DNA of 64,000 nt, from the NCBI GenBank assembly GCA_036172665.1, contig CM069872.1:20191001-20255000 (forward strand). Reading direction: 5' to 3'. The notes under the pieces were generated by a model. It was given only the letters and a program-made list of their open reading frames with translations, had not been told where the DNA came from and did no database searches. Source of the stretch: Prosopocoilus inquinatus. Lineage: Eukaryota > Arthropoda > Insecta > Coleoptera > Lucanidae. The position numbers and the translations under genes were made by a program. Every line of letters starts with the position of its first letter. Within the stretch, counting starts at the first letter, position 1. This document shows positions 9,672 through 21,500 of this stretch, piece by piece.

Positions 9672-12600
9672 ATGGCGTCGCTTCTGCAACTAACGAAATC
9701 GATAGCAAAATTATCTAGAAATAACAATGTAATTCAGGTAATTATTATTTTTCTCAATCAAACGAATATCTTACATTTATATCCGATTTAATAAATTTGG
9801 GGTTTGGTATTGCTAGCCCGTTCATAAGTGCGGATATTACGTAAGCAAAGCTGCGACTTTTAAAAGTGTAACATTATGCAATTGTTTTTAGGTATCTAAG
9901 AATCTGCGAGGCGCTGCCACCACTGCACATGCAAAGGAAGTCGTATTGAATGTGCCACCCACTAAAGTAACGACACTCGATTCAGGTCTGTAATGTTATG
10001 TCACTTATCGTATCTAAACTCGTCAATTCCCATGTAGGAATCCGAGTGGCCACGGAAGATTGGGGCTCTCAGACGGCAACTGTTGGGATATGGATCGATG
10101 CTGGTAGCCGTTATGAAAACTCAAAAAACAATGGTGTTGCACATTTCATGGAGCACATGGCCTTCAAAGTATGGTGATTTAACTTTCACAATCATATTTA
10201 AGATTATAGGTACAATCAATGATGTAATAAGGTTAGATGGAGTCTAGCAGCATTTTGAATAGGACTGCATCGGCTTTAACATTAGAGAGAGAAAGATAAT
10301 ATGAGCATCCCCTAAGAGTAACAAAGATCAGAAATGGCCGATACCACGTGGTTTGGGGCAAATGAAAGCTTAGTTCAGATGCATCCGGATATACAAAAAA
10401 TTAGCCAATCAAAAACAAATGTCAATAAATATTTTGCGTATTCAGAATGCATCTGAACTAAGCTTAATGCGTTTGCAAACGCCATTGCCATGGCGAGTAA
10501 GCGGTTGATTAGCGATTTGTCAAAATTTAATCAACTTCGTAATTTATAGTTCATATTCCAATTTTAAATTAGACTATCGAATTTATTTTTACAATTTGCA
10601 CATGCGTGTAATACGAAATATATTCAATATTTTAAGTAATTTTAAAATACGTCTACTTTCTCTGTGGATGGATACATTTACATCTTTTTGTCGCATATTT
10701 ATGCAATCCTCAGCGAAACAAGTAGGTATCCTCCATTTTATTAACGTGGTTATTGAAATATTATAATAAAAAATAATTAAGAAACCTGCTTATCTTTTTA
10801 GTAAAATAGTTACTCACAGAAAACTAAAAATCGTAAATACTAGAAACGAAATCAATGGATGTTGAACTTTAATTAAATAATAAACAAAAACTTGATAAGT
10901 CACTTCAAATAACTTAAAATCGAGAAAACGTCCCCACAAAATCCAATTTGAAAACTGACTGACTAAACGCACAGATGACGAATGTTTCCAGGTTTTGACA
11001 TTGTCAAACTAATTTTGACGTTTTACCCCAACCCAGCTGATCGAGGCTAGTTTTCTCTCACTCTAATGTTCGTCGCGATACCTCTCAGTCTACATCCCAT
11101 CTACCCTATACCAGATCATTGGGTACAATTCATAACTTTTAAGACGACAGCAGATAATCATTAATTTCAAGAATGATTCTACACTCTTGGTTCTTAAATT
11201 TTGATGCTGTTGAAACTAAGCCGGGAAAGACCCGATGTGTCTACAATGTTGCTACATCTTATGTGTTCAGTGGACGTGTATGTGAAGCTGGCGTATCATT
11301 TCATGGAAACTCATTAGTTATAGTGATTTCTGGCTTTATCTTTAATAGTTCTACAGGGAGATTCAAGCAACCCATTCATTAAAAGTTTACGGACTTCCTT
11401 TTTAAATTTCTATTTCATATTTTGCGGTTATAAGTTAGCGATAATAATCTATTAAAGTATAACATTTCCAACTTTCGGGCAGTTCCGCTTGTACCGGAAC
11501 TTGCAATCAACTTTCTTATTTTAAATGGAATACCGCATTTTTTATTGCATTTTTGAAATCTTCATGAAATTCTGAAAATATTTTGTGCAACATTCATTTT
11601 GTGCATTTTTTAAAAAGAGTTCAGAGTTATAGTACCTTGTTTATGATACTGCTATCTTTACGTATCAAAAGCCATAATTTTAATTTTTGGCCTGTAGTAG
11701 GCTACACTCATAGGCTTTCAGGTCATACCTAATTGTTATACAAAATTGTTTACGGGCTGGTTGAAAAATAACGTCTGTTCATACTGATTTCAACTGTCGA
11801 AAAGTCAAGTTATTTAAATAGAACACCCAGTATATTTTTATATCGTAAGAATCAGAATTAAATATTCTTTAAAACTATATTAGCAATCCCTAAACCCATC
11901 TCTTCCCTTTCTCTTTCTATTCATGATTTTCTTTTTGACATATCAATTTTTTTTCACTTTATTTAATTTTTTTATTCACTTCAATTGTCGATTTTTTATC
12001 GTCAAAAACATTTAATATATTTGTGTTTGAATATTGATTTTTTGATTGAAGTTGGTTCTTGTCCGATGAAAATTGTAAGTACAAATTTTTTTTAACACCT
12101 GACGAAGCTATAAATCTATAGCGAAACGCTGAGTGTTTTCCCTTCATTTTTCTGTCTGGTTTGAGATTAAAAATACTTTGTACTTATTGATTTTTTGGTT
12201 CTTCATAGCGATTAAATTTTTTTCTTTTGTTTTTTAATTACTAGACGGATGATTTCAAAAATTATAATTTCTCTAGTTTTCGTAGCCCACTATTTAAAAA
12301 TAATACCGAAAAATTAAGAAAGAATTAAGTATTAGAAATCATCGATAACGAATGAACTATAAGATGAATGCTAATACAGGACGAAAGAACATTTAATCCT
12401 GGTATAAATGGTATAAAAATATACTAGGCGTTCCATTAAAAAAAAAAAAAACCACTACTTTTCAACAGTTGAAATCAGTTTGAATAGTGACTTCAACCAG
12501 CCTGTAAACAATCAAGTTGACTGGACTTGATCTGAAAGAATGTTACTGTAGCCTACACTGGCCAAAAATTGGCATCGTTGCACAAAGATGGCAGTATCAT

Positions 12601-15600
12601 AAACAAAGTTCTGCAAGTCTAAGCTTTTTGACAGCAACTTTCGGTATAAGCAGAAGTGTTCGAGAATTGAAAATATTATATTTTGATAGATCATTATAGT
12701 TAATTTATAACCGCAAAATATGAAACAGAAATTCAAAAGAGAAGTTCCTAAACTTTTAATGAATGAGTTCCCTGAATCTCCCTCATTAAAGCGAAAAAAA
12801 GCCCAAGTACAAACTGAGACGCCAGGTACACAGCAACGTCTCACTTTGTCCTATGCAAAATTAACGCAGAATTCTTAAAGGAAATTAAAAGATCTATAGT
12901 TCTACATGGGTTATAGAAAGAGTTCTAGAGAAAAACATTGTTACGTCTTAATTTACAAAACTTATAACACAAAATTCATAGTCACGGGAATAGAGATGAG
13001 ACGCTGTCGAATATTCGACAGTTCTGTGGGCTCTACAATTTTTTTCCTTGTAGTTTGAAACGTATCCAACGACTTTCTGCAGAATTCCAGCCATAAGCCT
13101 CATTAGATTATTTTTTGAGCAATTTTAAATCTCGCGAAATTCGAGTTACACACGTCATAACTGAGATGCTGTCGAATATACGACTGTTCTGTAAGTTCCA
13201 TATTTTTTTCCTTGTAGTTCGGAACGTATTCAATGACTTTCCTCAGAGTTCTGGCCATATATAAACGTAAGTAGATTATTATTTGGCAATTTTAAATTTT
13301 ATAGCTGCGTTCGACAATGCGATCTTTTTCATCAAAGTCATTAGATACATTCCGAACTACAAGGAAAAAATTATAGAGCTCACGAAACTGAGGAACATTC
13401 GACAGCGTCTCACTGATAAAATGTTGAAACCTGAATTTCATGGGGTTTGAAATTGCTCAAAAAATAATCTAATGAGGCTTATGGCTGGAACTCTGCAGAA
13501 AGTCGCTGGATATGTTCTGAACTACAAGGGAGAAATTATAGAGCTCAGAGAATTGTCGTGTTTTCGACAGCATCTCACTTATAACATATACAGGGAGATT
13601 CAGGCAACTCTTTCATTAAAAGTTTACGGACTTCTCCTTTGAATTTCTGTTTCACATTTTGCAGTTATAAGTTAACAATGATAATCTATCAAAGTATATT
13701 TTCAATTTTCGGACACTTCCGCTTATACCGGAAGTTGCTGCCAACTTTCTTATTTTTAATGGAACATTCCATTTTTTAATGAATTTTTGAAATCTTCATG
13801 AAATTCTAAAAATATTTTATGCAACGTGTGGTACAGGAAAAATTAACCGTTTCCGAGGTATTTCCATTTTTTTAAAAAAAGCTCAGACTTGCAGAACCTT
13901 GTTTATGATACTGCCATCTTTGTGCAACAAAAACCATGATGCCCATTTTTGGCCTGTAGTAGGCTACAGTAACATTCTTTCAGATCATGTCCAGTTTTGC
14001 ACTTGATTGCTTACAGGCTGGTTGAAAAGTAACTTCTATCTATTCGAACTAATATCAACTGTCGAAAAGTCATGTTTTTTAAATGGAACGCCTAGTATAT
14101 TTTTATACCATGTGACTCAGGATTAAATGTTCTTTCGTCCTGTATTAGCATTCCCTATCTCTTATAATCTCTTATAATCCACTCGTTATTGTTGATTTCT
14201 TTTTAACACGTAATTTTTTTCCATTTTTCGATATTATTTTTAAATATTGGGCTATGAAAACTAGAGAAATTATAATTTTTGAAATCATCTGTCTAGTAGG
14301 AATTAAAGAAAAACAATTTAATCGCCACGAAGAACCAAAAAATGAATAATCAAAAAGGGACATATTAAAGATATTTGATGATAAAAAAATCGACAATTCA
14401 AGAAGTTAATAAAAAAAAGTTGGTATACCGAGGAAAATGCGTTATTACTTAGATAAGGTAGAAAGTTATTACTAATAAATAATAGCCGAGGAAAACTTAT
14501 GCCGGCAATACATGTTCCAATAATTTCACGTAAAAATTCATGTAAACATGTGTGTATAAATTCATGAATTGTAATTCGCAATACACGTTTCAATTATATT
14601 AATAAAAAGATGTTCCGCTAAATAGTAATTTAGAATGTTAATGTTGGTGAAAATGGTAACTCGTTAATGCTTCTAACTTCAAGTTATTTTCTTTGAATAG
14701 CTGGGAATGTTGGATTATGTTATCAAGGGTATCATCCAAACAGAGAGCACTTGGTTATCAATGATTAAACTATCTTGAAGCTAAAATTATTTATAAACAT
14801 ATACCCACATGAACTAGCTGAAGTCGTTCTTCATTCATCTGAGTCATCAGCCAACAGCAACAATCAAAGTCACTAGAATTTATAAAATTTCACGTCAAAA
14901 ACCTTGAAAAATAGAACTTGCTCTATGTTGTCAATTTTACATGTATAAATTCATGTAATTCTTTTTTCTCGCTATACACGTTGAAGAATAGGTTTTGTCA
15001 TAAATTACATGTAAATTTCATGCAATTTATGATCATGTATTGCCGGCTTTAGAGCCAATATTATAACCAAGGATTTGTGTATTATTTTCGATATTTTTGA
15101 TTTATTTATTAGTTTTCATAAAATTTAGTTTTGTAAGTGTAAATTTCTCCTTGCAAATGTGTAAATAGTCATACCAAGAATTCTAAGAGAAAATCATGAA
15201 TAGAAAGAGAAAGGTAAGAGATGGGTATAGGGAATGCTAATACAGTTCGAAAGAACATTTAATTCTGATTCTTATGTTATAAAAATATACTAGGCGTTCC
15301 ATTTAAAAAACATTACTTTTAGACAGTTGAAATCAGTTGGAATAGAAGTTACTTTTCAACCAGCCTGTAAACAATTTTGTGTAAAATTAGGTATAACCTG
15401 AAAGCTTATGAGCATAACCTACTGCAGGCCAAAAATTGAAATTATGGCTTTTGTTACACAAAGATGGCAGCATCATAAACAAGGTACTGCAACTTTGAAC
15501 TTGTTTTAAAAAATGGAAATACCTCTAAGGTCCGGTTTCACCATCACAGTTTAACTTTAAGCTCCGTTTTATTCCCATGGAAACAATTATCTTTGCAATT

Positions 15601-18241
15601 GTTACTATGAGAATAAAGCGAAGTTTAAAGTTAAACTGTGATGGTGAAACCGGGCCTTAGGGCCAGTTTTTCAATTGGGATTTAACTTTAAACTCCGTTT
15701 TATTCCTATGGAAACAATTGTCCTTATAATTGTTACCATGGGAATAAAGCGAAGCTTAAGGTTAAACTGAGATGGAGAAACTGGGACTTAAACGGCTATT
15801 TTTCTTGTATCACATGCTACACAAAACATTCTTAGAATTTCATGAAGATTTCAAAAATTCAATTAAAAATGGGGTATTCCATTTAAAATAAGAAAGTTGA
15901 TAGCAACTTCCGGTACAAGCGGAAGGGCCCGAAAGTTGAAAATATTATATTTTAATAGATCATTATGCCTAACTTATAACCGCAAAATATGAAATAGAAA
16001 TTCAAAGAGGAAGTCCGAAAACTTTTAATGAATGTGTTGCCTGAATCTCCCTGTATAGTTTTCGAAATCCCCATGGTACACCTTTAATTCATTGTAACCC
16101 TGTATAATCATTATAGTAAAGAAATAATTTATTTTGACTATAATTTCAACATTACAATGTCTTTTTAAAACAGAAAATGAAAATTTTAGAAATGTAATTA
16201 CTAATAGCGTTTTCCACTGGCTGCGCTAGTGCGCACTGAGTGTATTACCATCTGGGTTCAGCTTTATGTAATAAAACGAGTTGGAGATACACTCAGTGCA
16301 CACTTGTGCAGCCAGCGGAAAATGCTATTAGTAGAGATGGGATTCCACCCGGTGCAATCGTTTGCACCGGTGGAGTCACGGAATGCACCCACAATGCACC
16401 CGGTGCATTGCGTGCATTGCCCGGTTGCCAACATTTACATAAAACATAAAAAAATGCTTCAAAATGACACCAAATATAATATATTTTGTACGGACTATTG
16501 CTAGACAATTATTTTGTTACCTTAATTTCAAAAACTTTGTTCATATTTTAAGCTATGTACAAAGCTTCCAGTTAAAGTTAAAAGTTTACTATTCAGCTAT
16601 TCACCATACACTATGAAACATTAAACCTGTAAACCACCTGCAAACAATTAAATAACATCAAGAACAGGTTATTTCTCGTCCGATTTGCGCGGGAAATTTA
16701 AATTTTCGAATGCACCCGGTACATTCATGTATGCACCTTGCTGAATGCACCCATGTGGGTGCTTTCAATGCACCGGGTTCATTCCTGGCCCATCTCTAGC
16801 TATTAGTGTTTTCAATGTGTATGATGTTTAGGGAACTAGCAAGCGATCCCAAAGTCAGCTGGAAATCGAGATTGAAGACTTAGGTGCCCAGTTGAATGCT
16901 TACACAAGTCGAGAACAAACCGTCTACTATTCCAAATGCCTAGCAAAGGATGTCCCGAAGGCCGTCGAAATTCTTTCTGATATAGTTCAGAACGCCAAGT
17001 TGGGCGACCAGGAAATTGAGCGGGAACGTGGCGTCATCTTGCGAGAAATGCAGGAGGTCGAATCAAATTTGCAGGAAGTTGTGTTTGATCATTTACATTC
17101 CATCGCGTACCAGGGAACTCCCCTGGCAAATACAATTCTAGGTAACATTTTTTTGAATAAATATCCTCATCACAAAATAAAAAGGAAATTGATTTAAGGG
17201 CCCACTGCGAACATACGGTCGATAAATGCGGCCGATTTACGCAGTTATTTGGATAATCATTACAAGGCCAGCAGATTTGTCATTGCTGGTGCAGGAGGCG
17301 TTCAACATGAAGAGTTAGTAAAGTTGGTAGAAAAGAATTTCACGTCACTCAGTGAGTTGTGTTCATATATTTTTTGTGTATTATGTTGCTTACAGGCGTT
17401 GTATATATATATATATTTTTAGATAACACGTACACTGAGGAAGTTCCTGTTTTGTCCCCGTGCAGATTCAGTGGATCAGAAGTGCGAGTGCGTGACGATT
17501 CTTTACCTTTGGCCCATGTTGCAATTGCCGTCGAAGGTGCTGGATGGGCCGATCCGGATACTTTAACTTTGATGGTTGCGTCAACGTTATTAGGAGCATG
17601 GGACCGCTCACAAGCTTCCGGCAAGCAGAACGCGACCGCATTAGCCAGAGCAAGTGCTGAAGGTGACCTGTGTCACTCATTTCAGAGTTTCAACACCTGC
17701 TACAAGGACACTGGTTTGTGGGGCATTTACTTTGTATCGGACCCACTGAAGCTTGAAGACATGGTCTTCCACATTCAGGAAGAGTGGATGCGGTTTTGCA
17801 CAAGTCTGACAGATGGTGAAGTTGACAGAGCAAAGGCCTTGCTAACTGCCAATACTCTGCTGCAACTTGATACTACAACAGCAGTTTGTGAAGACATTGG
17901 TAATTAATTTTTTTTATTTCTGCTTTTTGTGTTTTAAACATGCTTCAAAATAAATTTGCAATTGTTCAGTTCTTTTCACAAATAGCACTCTGTAATTCGT
18001 ACATTTGTAATTATAGAATTCTTACATGCTGTTTGTAGGTCGTCAATTACTGTGCTACGGAAGACGTCTTCCTCCAAATGAACTCACTCATCGCATCGAA
18101 TCAATAACAGCCAGAAACGTCAGAGATGTTTGCTATAAATACATTTACGATCGTTGCCCTGCTGTTGCCGCAGTTGGACCAGTTGAACAACTTCCAGACT
18201 ACAACCGTATCCGTAGCGCGATGTACTGGCTAAGATTATAA
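9672..18241 (+). CDS. PMPCB: Mitochondrial processing peptidase subunit beta (7 coding exons)
   Basis: Coding exons: 9672-9737, 9892-9985, 10038-10168, 16832-17141, 17199-17351, 17423-17899, 18039-18241. All junctions are GT-AG with matching phases, giving 477 residues, close to the human 489. MPP-beta is the catalytic half of the matrix protease that removes import presequences; in insects the same protein may also serve as core protein 1 of complex III. The N-terminus ([19 protein letters not shown]) is basic and presequence-like. The zinc-binding motif is intact: H89-F-M-E92-H93, with a Glu (E169, in REMQ) 76 residues further on. This argues for an active peptidase, unlike vertebrate UQCRC1, which has lost the first His. 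The family signature [13 protein letters not shown] starts exon 4, and the C-terminal half ([46 protein letters not shown]) is well conserved. Intron 3 is 6.7 kb and full of transposons, while the other introns are 52-154 bp. Convergent with VPS26. Confidence 0.96.
10228..11107. mobile_element. TIR element with a nested small MITE
   Basis: About 60-bp diverged inverted ends: left GGTTAGATGGAGTCTAG...CATTAGAGAGAGAAA, right, inverted, GGGTAGATGGGATGTAG...CATTAGAGTGAGAGAAA. Nested inside is a hairpin MITE at 10366-10466 with ends AGCTTAGTTCAGATGCAT in both orientations. No ORF of note. Confidence 0.6.
11354..12783. mobile_element. Foldback element, CAGGGAGATTC family, copy 1
   Basis: Begins CAGGGAGATTCAAGCAACCC after TA (11352-11353). 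The inverted counterpart ends near 12783 (CTGAATCTCCCT), having lost the final GTA. The arms share the TACCGGAACTTGC and CAACTTTCTTATTTTAAATGG stretches of the other copies. A PLE-like fragment with a hammerhead-like hairpin is embedded around 12060-12180. Confidence 0.75.
12095..12150 (+). ncRNA. Degenerate hammerhead-like hairpin (PLE-type)
   Basis: CTGACGA (12099-12105), then GCTATA, AATC, TATAGC (a perfect 6-bp stem) and GAAAC (12123-12127) reproduce the core and helix II order of a hammerhead. The helix III/cleavage segment that follows (GCTGAGTG) does not give a proper U-H site, so this copy should not cleave. Part of a diverged copy is seen near 56575-56610. Likely a remnant of a Penelope-like element. 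Confidence 0.45.
12986..13570. repeat. Tandem and inverted copies of a GAGACGCTGTCGAATATTCGACAG repeat
   Basis: Two direct copies of about 160 bp (from about 12992 and 13162) each contain a GCTGTCGAATAT motif, CTTGTAGTT and CAACGACTTTCTGCAG-like runs. Inverted copies of the same runs fill 13310-13570 (GACAGCGTCTCACT, GACAGCATCTCACT). It lies exactly between two foldback elements. Its origin is unknown. Confidence 0.55.
14500..15048. mobile_element. MITE with GCCGGCAATACATG ends and TTA target (PIF/Harbinger-like)
   Basis: The ends GCCGGCAATACATG and CATGTATTGCCGGC are flanked by TTA (14497-14499 and 15049-15051). Related foldback copies at 55655-55680 and 58735-58755 show the uninterrupted sequence, confirming the insertion point. 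The interior is rich in ATTCATG-type repeats. The three-base TTA/TAA target is typical of PIF/Harbinger. Confidence 0.75.
15530..15787. repeat. Two adjacent hairpin MITEs (GGCCCGGTTTCACCATC type)
   Basis: Two neighbouring palindromes (about 15532-15656 and 15660-15787) each have arms containing AGTTTAACTTTAA, TTTATTCC and GGAAACAATT. The second looks like a diverged tandem copy of the first. Confidence 0.65.
16201..16331. mobile_element. Short palindromic MITE
   Basis: The ends CTAATAGCGTTTTCCACTGG and, inverted, CTAATAGCATTTTCCGCTGG frame about 130 bp that is largely self-complementary (GAGTGTAT with ATACACTC). Its right end is the target of the hAT MITE that follows. Confidence 0.65.
16332..16798. 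mobile_element. hAT-type MITE (TAGAGATGGG ends) with perfect 8-bp duplication
   Basis: The termini TAGAGATGGG and CCCATCTCTA are flanked by GCTATTAG at 16324-16331 and 16799-16806. The interior is dominated by a TGCACCCGGTGCATTC-like palindromic minisatellite. Relatives lie at 26102-26552 and 26561-26749, with a fragment at 28130-28287. Confidence 0.85.
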
Positions 18242-18377
18242 GCAAATAACGGCTAGTCTAATTTTTCAGCTTGTTGTTAAACGCTGGTGTAAGTTATTTA
18301 ATTTTGAATGAAAATTTGTAAATATTAATTTTTCACACCCACACACACAAATTTTGTTGTCTCCTCAAAAAATAATC

Positions 18378-18383
18378 AATAAA
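18378..18383 (+). promoter_or_regulatory. Polyadenylation signal AATAAA of the MPP-beta gene
   Basis: AATAAA lies 137 bp after the stop codon and is the only canonical signal in the 349 bp between the MPP-beta stop and the VPS26 stop. The two convergent genes probably have close or overlapping 3' ends. Confidence 0.6.
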
Positions 18384-18590
18384 TGTTCTGAGATACACGG
18401 CAGTTTTCATGTAAATTAATTCCCTTGTAGTTTTGTAATCGTACTATTTGCCAAATATACAATAATAACTGTAAATTATAAATTGATAATATACACGTAA
18501 ACACAGGATTAGTCCGCCAACAGATCACAATAATTATTTACATGCGACTGAGTTCGGAACTTGCCATCTTCCTAACATTCTCCCCGTTAA

Positions 18591-21500
18591 TCACTCGACG
18601 TTCTCATTGCTGATGTCGTTCTGTCCATCTCCAGCTTCCCGCTTCATATTTTGTATCTGATTCTCCCCGTTCTGATCAAACGGATCACTGTGCAAGTTTT
18701 CACTTGATTGCGAGTTGCTTGTTTTCGTGAAGTCTTCCTTGATGGACGGGGCCTGGTCGTTGGTGTTTTCCTTCGCCTCAGAATGCTGGTCGCCCTTGAC
18801 TAAATGTGAAGCCACCAGTGGACCGCTACCGCCTTGTAAATTCGGCTTCCTTTGTTTATCGCCTGAAACAAGGATTTGTAAATTGAAATCAAATATAAAA
18901 ATTATCAGTTGTAATACGATGAGGTAGTCAAGGTTACGCCGATTATTTAATTTGATTAATTAAATATTCATTATTTGATTTGATTCATTAAATAGTCTTC
19001 GGAATACGATTCGTAGTCAACGTGCAGATCATTTTTGTGGTGATGCTACGAATAGTGTGTTCTTTTACTGTGTTCAAATATTTAAATCGTGGTTTAACCT
19101 TTTGCACGAACCCTGTCGTGAACGAACATATGTTTGATTCATATAATGGCGTATTAACAAATCGTAATGGCTTTTGCAAACAGGTAAAAAGGCCTGCCGG
19201 AAGTCTCACAGCCATTTGGCAAATTTCTGCATGCGGAAAGGAAATAATTTTGAAAACATTCGGTTTACGTGAGTTCATATTCATCTTCACGAAGTATTAA
19301 AAAAGAATCGATTTTACAAATTACAGATTCAATTAAATCGATTACTAAATTTACCCGTCAATGAACTTTTTAAACCCGCCTGGATTTATTAAAAAAATGT
19401 AACCTCACTCCAAGTAAATAATTACATTTTTAAGTATTTTCAAATTATAGGCCGACGATTATAATTACTGGACGAAAAATGCGCCTTAACATTGCGGATG
19501 AGTTAAATAATCACATCATCGTCATCCATCGTTTTATTTTTCACAAGTAATAAATAAATTGCGTTTCCATTTCTTAAGTGTGTTTTTACAACGCCGGCCG
19601 CCTCTTCGATTGACGCGCTTACGGTAGGGCAGTATTTAAATAAATGTAACATTTTTTTTAATATTTTTCTTATAAGCAGGACCCATACCACGCTTTACAG
19701 TCCATATAAAATTCATATTCTAACGGCCTGTATATTGTTTTTCCATTTTTTTTTTCATCTTGATGGAACCTTTCACCTTGCTCCTCACTCACCACACCAA
19801 AATTTTCTGGGATATAGTTCAAATGATAAATTAGAAAATGAATTTTTAAGTTCCTGTTACAATCCAAAATGGTCTCTTGGGTCATTACTTTTTTTGTCCA
19901 ACGTAAATTATAAGCCCGGAATACTTACAAATGAACATGGTATTTTTGACGCAGAAGCATTTTAGAAATGTTTAAATGGCCACTATTCTTTCAGCGACCG
20001 AATTTTATCCAACAGAACCTTTAAATTTTCGGATGTTTCCTATTAAAAAAAAAAATACACAAAGTTGGTGCCATAGCAACAAAACAAAAGAGAACACAGA
20101 GAAACTATGTTTGTCAAAGCATGCGTAGAAATACATCAAGAAATTTTTGTACGCGGGCTGCTGGAATATTTTCTGGAATCTAGTAGGTCTAGAATTATTA
20201 GCGTTTATCAATTGCCATAATTGAAAAATTTGACGTCTTTCGCCTATAATTCTATTGACAGTTCCTATCCAAGTGAACTAGTTTTGTTTGCACAGCATTT
20301 GAGAAAAAGTAATTTTGTGTAAACATGGAAATCTCGCGTGAAAATTTTCATGCCATGATTTTTTACGATTTCAAATGTGGTCTAACGCCGAAACAATGCC
20401 TCGGTAGGCTTCATTTGGCTTTTGGAGATGAAGCACCATCAAAGAGCAGCGTTTATAATTGGTTTGCCGAATTCCAGCGTGGACGTACCTCTCTCAGTGA
20501 CGGATTTCGTGAAGGTCGTCCATCAACATCTGTTGTTGCCACTAATGTAGATACTGTGCGTGAAATGCTTGAGCGAGATCGACATGTGACATACCGTGAG
20601 ATTCAAGCATCCTTACGCATTGACATGAAAGCAATACACCAGATTTTGCATAATCATTTGAACGTACGAAAGCTTTGCAGTCGTTGGATCCTACACAATT
20701 TAACAGAAGCGCAAAAGCAGAGTCGTGTCAAATGTTGCGAAGAAATGCTCAAGAAATTCAATGGAGGTCGTTCAAATTTAGTTTATAACATCGTTACTGG
20801 TGACGAAACGTGGATCTATTCGTACGAGCTGGAAAGTAAACAACAATCTACCGTTTGGGTATTTCAAAATGAACCAAAACCAACATAAGTTGTCCGTTCA
20901 CGCAGTGCTGCGAAGCAAATGATTGCCTGTTTCTTTGGTTTAACCGGATATGTAGCAACCGTGGCTTTAGAGGATCGAAAAACCGTGAATGCTGACTGGT
21001 ATACTACAATTTGTTTGCCGGAAGTCATCGATCAAATAAGAAGAAACAATCGAAATCGACGAATTATTCTCCATCATGACAACGCCAGCTCTCACTCAGC
21101 CCGTCAAACAGTTGATTTTTTGTCCAACAAAAATGTTGAATTAATGACTCGTTGTCCATATTCACCTGATTTATCACCTAATGATTTCTTTTCGTCCCCA
21201 AACATCAAAAATAAAATGCGTGGTGAGCGATTTTCGTCGGGTGAAGCAGCGGTTGAAACATTCCGGACACTGGTTTCTGAGGTACCATCTTTAGAGTGGA
21301 AAACGTGCTTTAGAAATTGGTTCGAGCGTATGCAAAAGTGTATTGACGTCAAAGGCGAATACTTCGAAAAACAATGATACCGTTTAACAAATTTCATATG
21401 CGTTTTTTCATACCGTTTCCAGAAACTTTTCCAGCAGCCCACATATCATACATTTTTCATAACTTTCCAAATAAAAAAGTTACAGCTATTATTTGATACT

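Larger units (their letters stand above)
13591..16053. mobile_element. Foldback element, CAGGGAGATTC family, copy 2
   Basis: Ends CAGGGAGATTCAGGCAAC and, inverted, CAGGGAGATTCAGGCAAC; TA flanks at 13589-13590 and 16054-16055. The arms are several hundred bp long. It contains a nested TTA-flanked MITE (14500-15048) and two hairpins (15530-15787). No transposase, so non-autonomous. Confidence 0.85.
10169..16831 (+). other. Intron 3 of the MPP-beta gene, transposon-filled
   Basis: Bounded by AAA|GTATGG and TTTAG|GGAACT. It holds a TIR element (10228-11107), two foldback elements (11354-12783 and 13591-16053), an inverted repeat cluster (12986-13570) and two MITEs (16201-16331, 16332-16798). All are intronic, so the reading frame is not affected. 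Confidence 0.9.

Noticed and set aside
12095..12150. Active hammerhead at 12099
   Set aside because: Core and helix II are good, but the GCTGAGTG segment gives no A-U pair followed by A/C/U at the cleavage position.
16229..16508. Open frames in the TAGAGATGGG MITE region
   Set aside because: Several overlapping frames on both strands arise from the palindromic TGCACCCGGTGCATTC minisatellite.
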